A stretch of DNA of 64,000 nucleotides. Source: Takakia lepidozioides (Eukaryota; Streptophyta; Takakiopsida; Takakiales; Takakiaceae). The DNA is taken from NCBI GenBank assembly GCA_030704615.1, contig CM060733.1, forward strand, positions 20,212,001-20,276,000, given 5' to 3'. A model generated the notes under the pieces. The model was not told where the DNA came from. It made no database searches and saw nothing but the letters and a program-made list of their open reading frames with translations. Both the position numbers and the translations under genes were made by a program. Shown piece by piece: positions 34,752-46,375 of this stretch; position 1 is the stretch's first letter; the number at the start of each line of letters is the position of its first letter.

Positions 34752-35126
34752 TGTTGGGACGCTGTGGTGAGGATTGCAACAACCCTGCAAACAGTCACCA
34801 CAAAAATGTTACAATGATAGTTGATATATGTAGGTTGATCTCTTCATCCTTTTCCTAGTTATATGCTATATTTCTATAACTCGATGAAAATAGATGTCTC
34901 CATAATAGCATGCTCGTAGAGTATAGCTTTACCTACTGCACTAAACGTAGCGTTAGCTATTTCAGGAATAGCGAGTCCCGGTATAAGAGGAGAGGCAAGC
35001 TTCAAGCTTCTTCAATCTTCCTGCGTGGTTGGGAGGAGAGCTCTTAAAGACCCCAATACTTGTTTAGTTTCGCATCCTGCTTATTTCAGAAGTATAAGAT
35101 TGTGTTCGTGGGTTTTTATTACAACA
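34752..35126 (+). mobile_element. Probable 5' LTR of a non-autonomous retroelement
   Basis: It begins TGTTGGGACGC, has a TATA-like GGTATAAGAGG at 34979, and ends TTACAACA directly before TGGTACCAGAGTTC (35127-35140). The latter resembles the standard primer site TGGTATCAGAGC for the 3' end of initiator tRNA-Met. The right boundary is well supported, the left is a best guess. Confidence 0.5.
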
Positions 35127-36470
35127 TGGTACCAGAGTTCAACTACAACTACAATATGGTACTAGAGTTCAACCGCCGCGCCGATCAGTTTGAGCAAGCC
35201 TCGACGGTGGCTCGATTGGCGAACCAAGTTAGTTCAGTTGAAGCCTCATTGGCGGCGATGCAGCGAGAAACTCAACTCGGTTTATTTTCAATTAAAGCAA
35301 GCCAAACCCAGATGCAAGCGTCTTTGGCGGCGATGCAGCAAGAAATTCGACTCGGTTTATGTTCAATTAAAGCATGCCAAGCCCAGATGCAAGACTCTAA
35401 TTTGGCGGCGATGCAGCGAGAATCTCAAGTCCACGGCTTACAGACAAACCGAGTCAGTTCAATTAATGAAGCAAACCAAGCCCAGAAGCAAGCCACTTTG
35501 GCGGCGATGCAGCAAGAAATTCAACAAGGTTTACCGGCAAATCGAATTAGTTCAATTGAAGCAAGCCAAGCCCTGATGCAAGCCTCCAATTTGACGGCGA
35601 CGCAGCGAGAATCTCAACGCCAAGGTTTACTGACAAAAATTGAAGAAGCAAACCAAGCCCAGAAGCAAGTCTCTTTGGCGTCGATGCAGCAAGAACGTCT
35701 ACAAGGTTTACCGGCAAATCGAATTAGTTCAATTGAAGCAAGCCAACCCCAGATGCAAACCTCCAATTTGCTGGCGACGCAGCGAGAATCTCAACTCCAA
35801 TACAGACAAACCAAGTTAGTTCTATTAAATAAGCAAACCAAGCCCAGAAGCAAGCCTCTTTGGCGGGAATGCAGCAAGTCGAACTTCCACAAGGTTTACC
35901 GGCAAACCGAACTAGTTCAACTCATGAAGCAAGCCAAGCCCAGACGCAAGCCTCTTTGGTGGTGATGCAGCAAGAATTTCAACAAGGTCTACAGGAGAAC
36001 CGAGTTAGCTCAATTGAAGCAAGCCAATCCCAGCTTGCCTCTTTGGCGATGCAGCGAGACATTGCGACTGTCGTTGCCAATATGAACTCTCGAGACATGC
36101 AGGAGCGGGCCACATATAGTCGGCCTGTGCTGAATCAGCCAAAAACCAAGACCGCCCACAGGAATATAGCTGAAGAGGCAACTGAACCATCTGCGGCTCG
36201 AACCTACATGAGGATCCGCGTCCTCGAGGTCAATCAAAGGCTGTAGTTCATGTCACTGTCGTCGAGCCCGGATGCTTCAGCTTTACTTGACGACATCAAG
36301 GATGTTGTCCGCGGCACTCGTGTGGAAGCCCAAGTAGCAGCATTCACTCATGCGTCTCTGCTGCTCCCATATTTCAGGAACCGATTGATTGAGGATTTGA
36401 GAACTCTAGAGTGAGCGTTTCGCAGGTCTGATCATTTGGTATCAACGAAGCCTACTGTTGAATGGGATGT
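35127..36470 (+). pseudogene. Gln-rich repeat protein inside the retroelement, frame broken
   Basis: From about 35150 the sequence encodes some ten copies of a 25-32-residue unit close to SLAAMQQEIQ-GLPANRISSI-EASQAQMQ, rich in Gln, Ala and Ser and predicted to be helical or coiled coil. The first frame is open to 35965; a deletion and frameshift near 35805-35850 moves the repeats to the frame at 35860-36246, which stops at 36246. A readable tail continues (ALLDDIKDVVRGTRVEAQVAAF). It follows a primer-binding site, so it occupies the gag position. I do not recognise the protein. Confidence 0.6.
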
Positions 36471-36520
36471 TTTCTGCAACTCCAACGCACTAGATCAGCT
36501 CTCTAGATCAGTGCCAGCTT

Positions 36521-36848
36521 TGTAGGATGTCACCGCTGCACCACCGCACCTTCTAGCGGTGACTTAACTAGGGCTCCTACAAATTAGCAATACTATCATG
36601 CCCCACTGCAGCTCTATATATAACTCAGCTAGTATGGAGCGAACTCTCTCTCCAGATTGTTATATGTAATTAGCCTCGTGATGCTTTTTGGCAAAAAGAC
36701 ACTCCAAGGTTAATCTAGCTTTGTCTGCAAAGTGTGTAGTGGTGTGTAGTACTGGTTCTTGATTGCACTAATTATTCACTGTTTGCTATGTAGAGTTTGT
36801 GTCATGTATGTCTCTTTTTTAGTGAACTTACAACCACTACATTTAACA
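36521..36848 (+). mobile_element. Ty1/copia-type 5' LTR
   Basis: The 328 bases begin TGTAGGATGTC and end TTTAACA, contain CTATATATAA at about 36613, and are followed at once by a primer-binding site. The first 62 bases fold back: TGTAGGA pairs with TCCTACA, and GTCACCGCT with AGCGGTGAC. Confidence 0.7.
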
Positions 36849-36870
36849 GGTTATGGGCCCACGCTTCTAG
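36849..36870 (+). promoter_or_regulatory. Primer-binding site for a half initiator tRNA-Met
   Basis: GGTTATGGGCCCACGCTTC is complementary to the anticodon stem-loop of plant initiator tRNA-Met (the segment around GTGGGCCCATAACC), apart from a short gap. Drosophila copia and relatives use this internal tRNA site rather than the 3' end. Confidence 0.7.
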
Positions 36871-37049
36871 CTGGGTGCTTTGTTTTGTTCTATTGTATTC
36901 TTTCTTTACATTCTCTTTCATAGTTTTTGCCTTTTGCTTTCCTGTTGAGATGAGTCTTCAAGCACAGAATGATAGAGCAGTCTCATAGTGCAGTAGGTGA
37001 ATTGCTTAAGATATTTATTAAAAAAAATAAAAATCTGAGAGAGCAGCGC

Positions 37050-37205
37050 CATGGAGGTGGCAAAAGAGTTAAGTAATCAATGGTGAGGGTTTTGCCATGT
37101 CGAAGTATCAGATGAAAGCAATTTTTAGAGGAAAAGAGCTTATGTCCGTTGTTGATGGGACTGAGCCAAAGCCAGCCAAAGTGCATGGAGTCAATGGAGC
37201 ACCGG
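37050..37205 (+). pseudogene. Copia gag N-terminal fragment
   Basis: Encodes MSKYQMKAIFRGKELMSVV and DGTEPKP, typical of copia gag starts. After about 37205 the sequence turns into gypsy-like gag (FLDTLEEFFE), so the copia part is truncated here. Confidence 0.6.
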
Positions 37206-40200
37206 ACGTAGATCCTGACCTAGTAGCAATGATAATATTGTCTTTCTTGGATACCTTAGAAGAGTTCTTTGAGGACGATTAAGGAAGCCAAGATACAGAC
37301 AGCTGCTCTACAGCTCCGTGATGCCGCCAAGCTATGGTGGTCGCGTCAGAAGCAGGAACGCCGTGAACACAAGAAACCATCCGTGGATAGTTGGGCTATG
37401 TTTAAGACACTGTTCTTAGCCCATTACCTACCTGGCGACTATGCACACAAGATGAAAGTTGAATTGTTCAGACTGAGACAGGAGACTATGAGCTTGGGAG
37501 AGTTTAAGACGAGATTTGAAACCCATGCCAGTTATTTCCCCTCGTTGAGTGAAGAGGACAGAGTTGATTTTTTTGTCGATGGCCTCAGTGATTCTCTCAA
37601 ATTTAAGGTCAAAGCCCACAACCCTCGTACAGAGGCAGAAGCATATCGTTTGGCCTGCAATTTTGAGAATGAAGTAAGGGCACAACGTTCTTCGAACTTT
37701 GCCCGTGGCACGGCCGAGTTCAAGCCTAGATCATCTGGTCCTTGGCAGTCACCAGCGAAGAGAGGGAATTGGAAGAGATTTAAACCGTTTAAGAAGGCGG
37801 GGGATCAAACTATACGGAGACCGCCAATGAGGGCTCCCCCAAGGCTCAGTTTCAAAGAACAAGAAGAACACAGGCGTAAGGGTTTGTGTTTCTTGTGCCA
37901 TGAACCTGGACACAGAGCGGCTGAGTGTATGAAGTACCCAAATTCTCGTCAGGCTCGACAGACAGCCGCCTTAACAGTTGAAGGACCTACAGAACCTTAT
38001 GTGGTTGTTGAAACTGGAGAGAAATCAGGACAAGAAAATGGGAGAGGTCCTAATGTGCGGGTTTCTGCAGCTATCATTGGAGACCAAATAGAGCATGACC
38101 CCAGTGTGATACGGGTTCATGGGAGAGTGGCTGGAATTCCCACTCAAGTGCTGATTGATACTGGCAGCACTCACAACCTGTTGTCAAAGGATTTTGCCCG
38201 ACAAATTGGGACTAGTTCAAGAAGACATGCAACCCTGTCAAATCTTGTTACCAGATGGTGGCGTGGATTCTACGCACAAACACATCCCAATGGTACCAAT
38301 GGACATGCAAGGAGTACGGACTATGGCTGACTTCGAGGTCTCGGAGGGAGCTCGGTACGACTGCATCCTTGGCATGCGGTGGCTGGATCCGGTTGATGCT
38401 GTGGTGGCTTGCAAATCCGGACTGGTTAGTGGTACCTTGCCCAACGGGAAGGGATTCAATATCAAAGGTATTAGAGCTCTTCCCAATATACCTGTTTTGT
38501 CAGCTATTCAAATGAAGAGATGTATCCGGAAGGGAAATGCTCAGCTTTTTGCTGTTAGCTTGCATGAGATCTTGGAAACAAATCAGGGAGAAGGGAAGTC
38601 ACATCCCAGACTTAGCCTGGTCCTGAATGAATATAAAGATATGTTTCCTGATGAGCTCCCTGGGATGCCCCCTGAACGGGAGATTGATCATGCAATCGAG
38701 TTGATGTCAGATGCTGTACCAGTTGCAAGGGCACCATACAAGCATTCAATTGCAGAAAATGAAGAATTAGAAAGGCAGTTGAATGACTTGTTGGAAAAGG
38801 GGTATATACGTCCAAGTAAATCCCCTTGGGGTGCCCCTGTAATGTTTAAGAAGAAGAAAGACGGAACTTTGAGATTGTGTGTGGACTATAGATGGTTGAA
38901 TAAGGTCACCATCAAGAATAAGTTCCCTTTACCTCGTGTGGACGATTTGTTTGACTATCTATATGGGAGTCAAGTTTTTTCAAAACTTGATCTTCGGTCT
39001 GGATATCATCAGATACGGATCAAGAATTCTGATATACCAAAGACAGGATTTCGATCTCGTTTTGGTCATTATGAATTCTTGGTGATGCCATTTGGGCTCA
39101 CAAATGCTCCAGCAACATTTACTTATCTGATGAACTCTCTGTTCCAGAAATATTTGGGGAAGATGGTTTTAGTCTACATGGATGATATACTAATATACTC
39201 GAAGTCTGAGGAAGAACATGAACTGCATTTACGCTTGGTTTTAGACATACTAAGAGAGAACCACCTGTTTGCTAAGAGAAGCAAGTGTGAGTTCTTTGTA
39301 GACCACATGGATTACTTGGGATTTTGTATTTCCAAAGATGGAATTTCAATTGATCCTAAGAAAGTCCAGACAGTGGTTGAATGGCCTAAACCAAGTGATA
39401 AGACCGAGGTCAGGAGTTTTATTGGGTTTGCTAGCTTCCTACGGAAGTTTGTTAAATCTTTTTCACAGATTGCAACCCCATTGACTGACCTGCTTAAGGA
39501 CTCGAGTCATGTAAGCTTGAAGGATGTTTGGACAAGAGATTGTGATGACAGTTTCGAGAAGTTGAAGTATGCCTTAACACATGCTCCTGTACTGAAATTG
39601 CTCGATCCTACGAAGGGAGCAATAGTACTGTGTACTGATGCAAGTGATCTTGCTATTGGAGCTGTGCTGATGCAAGATGGGCAAGTGATTGCCTATGAAT
39701 CTCGAAAGATCAGTCCAGCAGAAAAGAATTATCCCACTCATGAAAAGGAACTATTGGCAATAGTTCATGCTCTGAAGATATGGAGGCATTACCTGCTTCC
39801 AGTTGATTTTGTGATAGAGACTGACCATCAGAGTTTAAAATATTTGACCACGCAACCTCATTTGAGTCAGAGGCAGATCAGGTGGTCAGAACTGCTTCAG
39901 CAGTTCCATTATGACCTAAAGTATGTCAAAGGGAGAGAAAATGTGATTGCTGATGCACTTTCTAGGAGACCATTACACGTTAATGTTGTCTCATGCGTCA
40001 GTAGCACTATATTTCAAGATATTAAAGGTCAGTATGAGGTCGATGAATTCTTCAAAGAGCCATTAAAGAGTTTGTCTTGTGATCAGAGAACTTCTATTGA
40101 GAAAGAGAAGTACCGGCCATACCTCTTGAGAGATGGGGTGTTATTTTATAATGGTCGGCTTTGTGTTCCCCTGATTCCAGACTTGAGATTGCGCATTATT

Positions 40201-41490
40201 CATGACAGTCACAATCTTCCAATCTCTGTACACCCGGGCTTTTAGAGAACCTATTGGTCAATACGGAAGCATTATTTTTGGCCAGGTATGAAGAGAGAAA
40301 TTAAAGAATATGTGCAGAAATGTTTCCCATGTCAGGTTTCGAAGTCAGAGAGAGTCAGACCTCCTGGATTATTACAACCATTATCTGTTCCTGGATGGAA
40401 TTGGGAGTCCATTAGTATGGATTTCATTGTGGCATTGCCCAGGACCAGAAGTGGCCATGACAGTATCATGGTGGTTGTAGATAGGCTGTCTAAGATAGCC
40501 CACTTGATACCTACAAGGATGAGTGCTACGGCATCTGATGTTGCATCCTTGTACATGAAAGAGATATTCAGGATCCATGGTCTGCCTCGGGAGATTATTT
40601 GTGACAGGGACTCAAAGTTCACAAGTCATTTTTTGATCGACTTGTTTAAGAAATTGGGAACCAAGGTGAATTTGAGTACGGCCTTTCACCCAGAAACAGA
40701 TGCCCAAACAGAAAGGACCAACCGTACAATTGAAGATAAGTTGAGAATGTACGTTGGGGAAAGACAGTCCTCTTGGGAACAATATCTGTATATGGTGGAA
40801 TTTGCTTATAACAAGCATTTCCACAGTGCCATTGGCATGAGCCCATTTGAGGCTTTATATGGACGAGATTGCTTAGCTCCTGCTTCGCTTATTACACCAC
40901 CATCAAATGTGCAAAGCGTGAATGACAGAATCAAGGAGATCCACTCTGTCCTAGATCTGGTGAAGCGTAGTATGCAGGCTGCACAAGAACGGGCCAAGTT
41001 CTTTGCTGATAAGCGTAGGACTTTTCGTGAATTTGCCATTGGTGATATGGTGTTTTTGAAAGTTACACCTAAAAGAAGCAATCTAACACTAGGCAAGTGT
41101 TATAAGTTGTCACCAAGATTTTGTGGTCCGTTTAAAATCCTAGAACACCATGGCACAGTGGCCTATGAGTTGGATCTGCCTCCAACATGGAAGATCCATA
41201 AAACTTTCCATGTCAGTCTTCTTCGGAGGTATATGTCGGACTCATCACACATCTTGCCGACGTTGCCTCAAGCCATGAATGATGGTCAGCTCATGGCTGA
41301 ACCCAAAAAGATTCTAGAAACGCGAGTAAAGCACCTGTGCAACCGTTCTTGGAAAGAACATTTGATTAAGTGGTTGCATTACCCAGAGACAGAAGCTACT
41401 TGGGAGAAGGAAAATGAATTGACATTGAGTTACCCCTCATTTTCTGTCATTGAGGACAATGACCTGTCTTTGGGAGGGGGAGTTTGTTAG
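37206..41490 (+). pseudogene. Ty3/gypsy chromovirus gag-pol
   Basis: Order: gag (AAKLWW, FKTLFLAHYLPGDY), zinc knuckle CFLCHEPGHRAAEC, aspartic protease ([11 protein letters not shown]), reverse transcriptase ([26 protein letters not shown], catalytic YMDD near 39175-39186), RNase H ([14 protein letters not shown]), and integrase (H2C2 zinc finger, then MDFIVALPRTRSG and CDRDSKFTSHF). The end has a chromodomain-like HLIKWLHYPETEATWE. Breaks seen: frame change near 37265 at the gag start, a one-base shift inside the protease at about 38200-38212, and TAG at 40243 where family members have Gln. Gag-pro is open at 37269-38330, pol at 38155-40245 and 40246-41490. It is recent enough that few changes would separate it from an active form. 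Confidence 0.93.
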
Positions 41491-42192
41491 GTGCCTTGAA
41501 CAAAGATCGAGACCTGTCGACCAGTTTGGTGAAGCAAGTGACTGCTAGAAGACCGCCGAACTGACAGTTGCAGGTCGAATGGAGCAGGCTCGCGTTCACC
41601 AACAGATCCACGATTAGGGATTTAAAAAGTGGGCTTGGAGATGGTAAGAGTGGAGAAGAGAAAAGAATGATGGTGTACAGGCATCTAGGGCAGATCTGTA
41701 TTGACAGGAAACTAATGTAGCATGGCGTGGTGGCTGGGCGGACCGGACGTAGCCGGTGCTGTGCTTTTTGGTGAGCAGAAAAAAGGTCGTGAGAAGAAGA
41801 AAAAGGATCGATCTGCACTGGTCTAGGGGGATAGAATGTGTTGATGCACGGTGTGGTGGAGGGGCGGACTGGACATCGTAGTCTAGTACTGTGCATAGAT
41901 AGAATGGCATGAGATGAGTACATAGGTTGACAGGGAGATCTTTTGAACAAGGAATCAGGCCAGGGTAGGAGTGACGATCACTTGATCGATCTGTGAATTT
42001 GTAAATGAGGGAAGTGGAATAAGAATAGGGCCTTGGCTGGAATTCAGATATAGATGAGAGTCCGGTCGAAACAAAATCCCGAGCAATCAGTTTTCCTTGG
42101 AGTTTTGGTAAATTCCCTGTGAACAGCAAACCAAGCAAAGCGCCTGAAATTTTATCATAGTTGGACAAAGAAAAGAGAGTCAGATCCTTACA
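41485..42192 (+). mobile_element. 3' LTR of the gypsy element
   Basis: The polypurine tract GGGAGGGGGAG (41472-41482) is followed by TGTTAGG, and the repeat ends CCTTACA. The next bases are P450 coding sequence. No matching 5' LTR was seen between 36 and 37.3 kb, so the element is one-ended or recombinant. Confidence 0.75.
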
Positions 42193-44051
42193 AGTCCGTA
42201 GTGCTATGACTTGTCCAAAGTGGTGGGGTCCTGCCCATTTGGAAGAGACCAGTCAAAGCTCTGAAGAAGGCGAGCAAGCATTAACGGAACCATGATAAGT
42301 GCCAGCAGTGTTCCTGGGCATCCCCTTCTCCCGGTTCCAAAAGGCAAAAGCTCGAAGTGCTGGCCTTTAACATCAATCTCAGGATGCTCCATGAATCTTT
42401 CTGGATTAAACTCAAGAGGTTTCTCCCAGGTAAGAGGATCCCGGCCTATTGCCCATATACTCACGATGAGACGGGTGTTGGCTGGCAGAATATAACCAGC
42501 AACTTCACATTGCTCACGAGACACATGGGGAAGCAGGAATGGACCCGGGGGGTGAAGGCGGAAGTTCTCTTTTATTACAGCTTGTAGGTACTTGAGGTTT
42601 GGGAGGTCTGATTCCTGGACAAGCCGAGTGGTTCCAACAACAGCATCTAGTTCAGCTTGTACGCGTTTCATCATATGAGGGTTGTGTAAGAGCTCGGCCA
42701 TTGCCCATTCTGCTGTGACCGACGATGTGTCTGTTCCAGCAGCCAACATGCCCTGCATCACGTGAACACAAGAATTTTGACCTCAAACCTAGCTCGAAAC
42801 CGGAAGCCACATGTTTAGGAATCTTGCATTTAACATAGAACTTCACTACTATGTACAACTTATTCCGAGCTGTCGATTTTGATAGCTCAAGTGACCAAAT
42901 GCTAGCAATTTAGCATGAAAACTTACCAGGGTCACAGCTTCTATGGTTTCATCGGAGAGCTGACCAGTTCCATCTTCTGTAGGCATGTTGAGCATCACGT
43001 CAACAAAGTCTTTTGGTGTATCTCTATTCCCTGTTTGCACTGATACAGCCTTTCTGTGTCGTCAATCCACTGCCGAAGAATACTGCACAGTACGACCTGC
43101 GTCTCCCTCATACGCGCCTCGATACCTTGCAGCTTTGACACCCACGATAAATACGGGACGTAAGTCACCAAATAGGAACATCCCACTAAAGTGAAACTGT
43201 TTGTCGATAAGTTCTTTAAACTGTTGCGCTTCTGCAGACTGACTTTCCGCATCAACTCCGCAGTACCTGAGATAGGCGAAGATGGCAATTGAATTCTAAG
43301 TGTCGATGACAGTCCTGAAGGATGCAGTCTTATTCAAGTTGCCTAAGTTGCAAGTCTATGATAGCTTATACGTACCAGGTTTCCATGGATGTCACAACAT
43401 GTACAACAAAGAACGTTATATGTTCTGATAATCTCCATTCAATAAAAAATCAAACGGCTTAGCTCATACCTTTTGTTGATCAGCATGCGAGTCGTGATGT
43501 TAGTAGCCAGCGACGACAGCTTAAGGTTGAGGTCTACCACCTTTTCCTTCTGTGACTCGTCAAGGATGGCCTTCAATATGGCATTTACCTCCTCTGTCCT
43601 TGCAGATCTTAGCCATTCCAGGCGTTTCTGACTGAAGAGCTCAACCAGGGAGATCTTGCGTAAATGACGCCAATAAGGACCTGAAGAATTCCCAATGCTT
43701 TTGCCATTTAAAGAAAATATAGTCGAAGCCAAAGACTTTGGACGATAGGCAAACGCTTCATCATGGGTCCGGAGAAACTGTTTCGCCATCTCTGCATTCG
43801 ACACTACAACAGTATCAAAAGATCCAAGGCGCAGGTACATCAGAGGCCCATATTTCTCGGCCAAAGACAGGCCATGGGCGTGGCCCTGGAGGCAAGCGAG
43901 TAGGTTTTCTTATGTAGAGATAACCGTACACTGCAATGGTGACAAGGACGCATATCGATAGAGGTAGCCCACGTTGTTCCTGAGCCCACCGAGCGATTTC
44001 TTGCAGCAGGCCTGGTGTTTTCATATTTTCTACCACCCCACTCAAGTTCAT
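42193..44051 (-). pseudogene. Cytochrome P450 (CYP71 clan), disrupted
   Basis: A haem monooxygenase anchored in the ER when intact. Exon 1 (44051-43470) has the membrane anchor (LPLSICVLVTIAVYGYLYI) and the PPGPRPWPV hinge. About 20 codons are then missing at 43865-43870, with a frame change into LAEKYGPLMYLRLG. Exon 2 (43266-42927) has a one-base insertion at GGTGACTTACGTC and a one-base deletion near GACGACACAG. Exon 3 (42752-42204) is open and carries the I-helix AAGTDTSS, KENFRLHPP, PERF and the haem-binding PFGTGRRGCPG with the Cys ligand. It ends LDKS then TAG where Glu is usual. Eleven bases later the gypsy LTR begins, so the final 25 or so residues are gone. Introns at 43469-43267 and 42926-42753 are GT-AG. 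Confidence 0.88.
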
Positions 44052-44194
44052 CGGAGATCCAAGTTTGCTTGCAGGTGCTGGCTCTATTCTTTGAACTGCG
44101 TTTTGCCGATCCAGAAAGTGAGAACACCCTTCCTGGGGGCTTAGCTACCTTCCACTCCGACCTCAATATCCTTCTGCCTGCCCCTCTGCCTCAC

Positions 44195-44202
44195 ATTTAT
44201 AC
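44195..44202 (-). promoter_or_regulatory. Candidate TATA box of the P450 gene
   Basis: Minus strand reads GCGTATAAATG about 145 bases upstream of the ATG at 44051, a suitable position for a core promoter. Confidence 0.4.
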
Positions 44203-45075
44203 GCAGACCCCGCCATTCGAAGCAACACACGAAACTTTCTCGGATGCGACTCTCTAGAGCTGAGTAGGAGTGGTGTGAGAGGAGTAGCCCGATCGTAGGA
44301 CTGGAATACCAAGATTGCGAACTTCCTCAGTGTAGGGAGCGGGAATTTTTTGTGCACGGCTGATGTACATGGCTCCGGGGCTAATCGACGGCTACGATTA
44401 GATGAGATAAGAAAAATCCTTTCCCGAAAAGGAAAAGAAATTGAGGTTGTAAGTTGTAACCCCGGGAGATCGGTTACAGGAATTCCTGTTCTTTGTATTT
44501 TTCCGGGCATTTTTGACGCAGACTTCCCAAGCATTGGAAGGAACACGTGGTTCCAGTTCTGGAAATCTATAGGGAGACTTAACTTAGTGGCACACATTCC
44601 TCTCCCTTCCGTGGAGCCACATGAGCAGATTTTTTGCACGGAAAGCGGAAAGGCATTGGGCAAGGACCTCGAAGCAACACACGAACTTTCCGAGATCGCG
44701 CTCGACCAGTTGCTCGACATGCAACATGCAACGATTTAACACGAGCTCAACACTCCAAGGCAAACAGGACTTGCCCATTATTGCCGTGGCAACCAGTCTT
44801 CTGATCTTGGGTTCAATGCCTTGTATTCCCATATCATTTCTCTACTGGTATCCTTATATGAGTATATATACTAGGACAACAATCACAAGTTTTTTTTACG
44901 TATGTCGGTCATTTCCAACGCCTCGTTAGAAGAAGGGCCCACGTATGGAGTAGGGGTCATGGAGGGTGGCAGGCTTCCGACCTCCGCTGCAGGGGAGTCC
45001 ACAGTGGCTCATAGGAGGCAAGGGGGCCCAAGACCAGCCTCTAGCCAGATAAAAAATTAGAAATGACATGACTCT
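44203..45075. other. P450 upstream region; overlapping long open frames not supported
   Basis: A 185-codon minus frame (44720-44163) and a 129-codon plus frame (44350-44739) overlap here. Neither resembles a known family, and both appear to be chance frames in GC-balanced sequence. Confidence 0.4.
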
Positions 45076-45161
45076 GTAGGTGCGCAATAGTTAGAGCTGA
45101 GAGTGCTTCCTAAGATATAGATCTTGGGTACACTTCGTTGAAAGATGAAGAAGGGTTGGTG
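45076..45161 (+). repeat. SINE-like, tRNA-related repeat, copy 1
   Basis: GTGCGCAATAGTTAGAGCTGAGAGTGCTTCCTAAGAT then TTGGGTACACTTCG. The start resembles a pol III A box and the end a decayed B box (GGTTCGA..CC), in tRNA-like spacing. A second copy lies at 47342. Confidence 0.5.
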
Positions 45162-46375
45162 TGGGCTTCACACTGATCTCGAGTCTTAATTCTGTGTGTG
45201 GGAGAGATAGAAACAGGCCGATATCAGTTTTGACAAGTAATTTAAGGAATTCAAACCTGTTAATTACAAGGTTCTTTATCCTCAATCACGTAAATATCTA
45301 ATCTCCCAGTTTCTAGATAATCCAAAGAAAGGGCATGTCTTATTTGCTAAAGGGGGATAGACAGACTTTTTAGGATAAAGTTTTTGACCGCTGAATCATC
45401 ATTCAAATCATACCCGTTCTTTCTTTGATCACGAGCTAGATTGTTCACATCGATATGAGAACTCACCATCATCAGGTCGTTGTATCATGGCAGCAAGCTC
45501 TGATGTCTCGCAAGGTTGCGTGTTTCGACCAATAAAGAATCGAATAAGAGCTTCTTTGCGCGTTTAACTGAAGTGAAGGTAGGACGCTTCGACTTCTCTG
45601 TTGCAAGTGCGGCCGCAACATCGTCGTCACTCTTCCTTGTCCAATTGCCTGTCATGGCAGTGTACCATCAACCTGTTTATTACCTTTCTCCCTCGGCCTT
45701 TCCCTTTTTTCTCCTTTCTCCGGCTAGGGAAGTGTCCCTTGTGCTTTCGCCTTCACGGCCCCCTGCTGGTTATTTTTTCCACCCACTGAACCAGTGTTGA
45801 ACTTACATGTCCATTTTTTAATACCGGTCCGGTATGAAGGGTCCAACCTGGCATAGGTATATATACAGGTATGAGGAATTTGGGTATGAATCTGGTTTGA
45901 GTAAATGTATTTTAGGTTGTATGAGTACAGTACTCGTATTTTATTTTTTTCAGTGATGGGGGGGTTGTATGAGCTTTGGTATGATATTTGTACTAATTTC
46001 TATTGTTCACCATACACAGAAATAAATGTCATTAAGCACACAGCTAATCGTAGTTTAAATTCTGATACACTAGGCAAAGGCAGCCCATGAAGTTTGAATT
46101 ACAGAAGGGAGCTTTAAACTAACAAAAGTGTAGTACTTTTCAGTACTACGAAATCCAAAAATTTGCACAGAATAAGTTTAGTGCATGAGCAATAACATGT
46201 CCAAACGACTAGGCTATGCATTTAGCAAACTCTCTACTGCAGAGAACAGCTCTTGCACGATTTTAGATCAACTATTTTTGATGATGGGTTATTTGCATCT
46301 ATGTACAAATCCAACCATAGGTCGAACTATCCATAGGAATTTGTGACCACTGGCAGCAATGGCATAATGCCAGCT
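45162..46375. other. No gene recognised
   Basis: Short open frames only. About 46270-46375 is the 3' flank of the Em gene on the minus strand, shared with the pseudogene copy at 33.9 kb. Confidence 0.4.

Noticed and set aside
38150-38330. Programmed ribosomal frameshift between gag-pro and pol of the gypsy element
   Set aside because: The frame change falls inside the protease domain, not at a domain border, and no slippery heptamer with a following structure was seen; a mutation is simpler.
41614-42168. Long minus-strand frames of 167 and 184 codons
   Set aside because: They lie wholly inside the gypsy 3' LTR.
44163-44739. Overlapping 185-codon (minus) and 129-codon (plus) frames upstream of the P450
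   Set aside because: No recognisable domain on either strand. A P450 promoter is expected here, and both cannot be real over the same bases.
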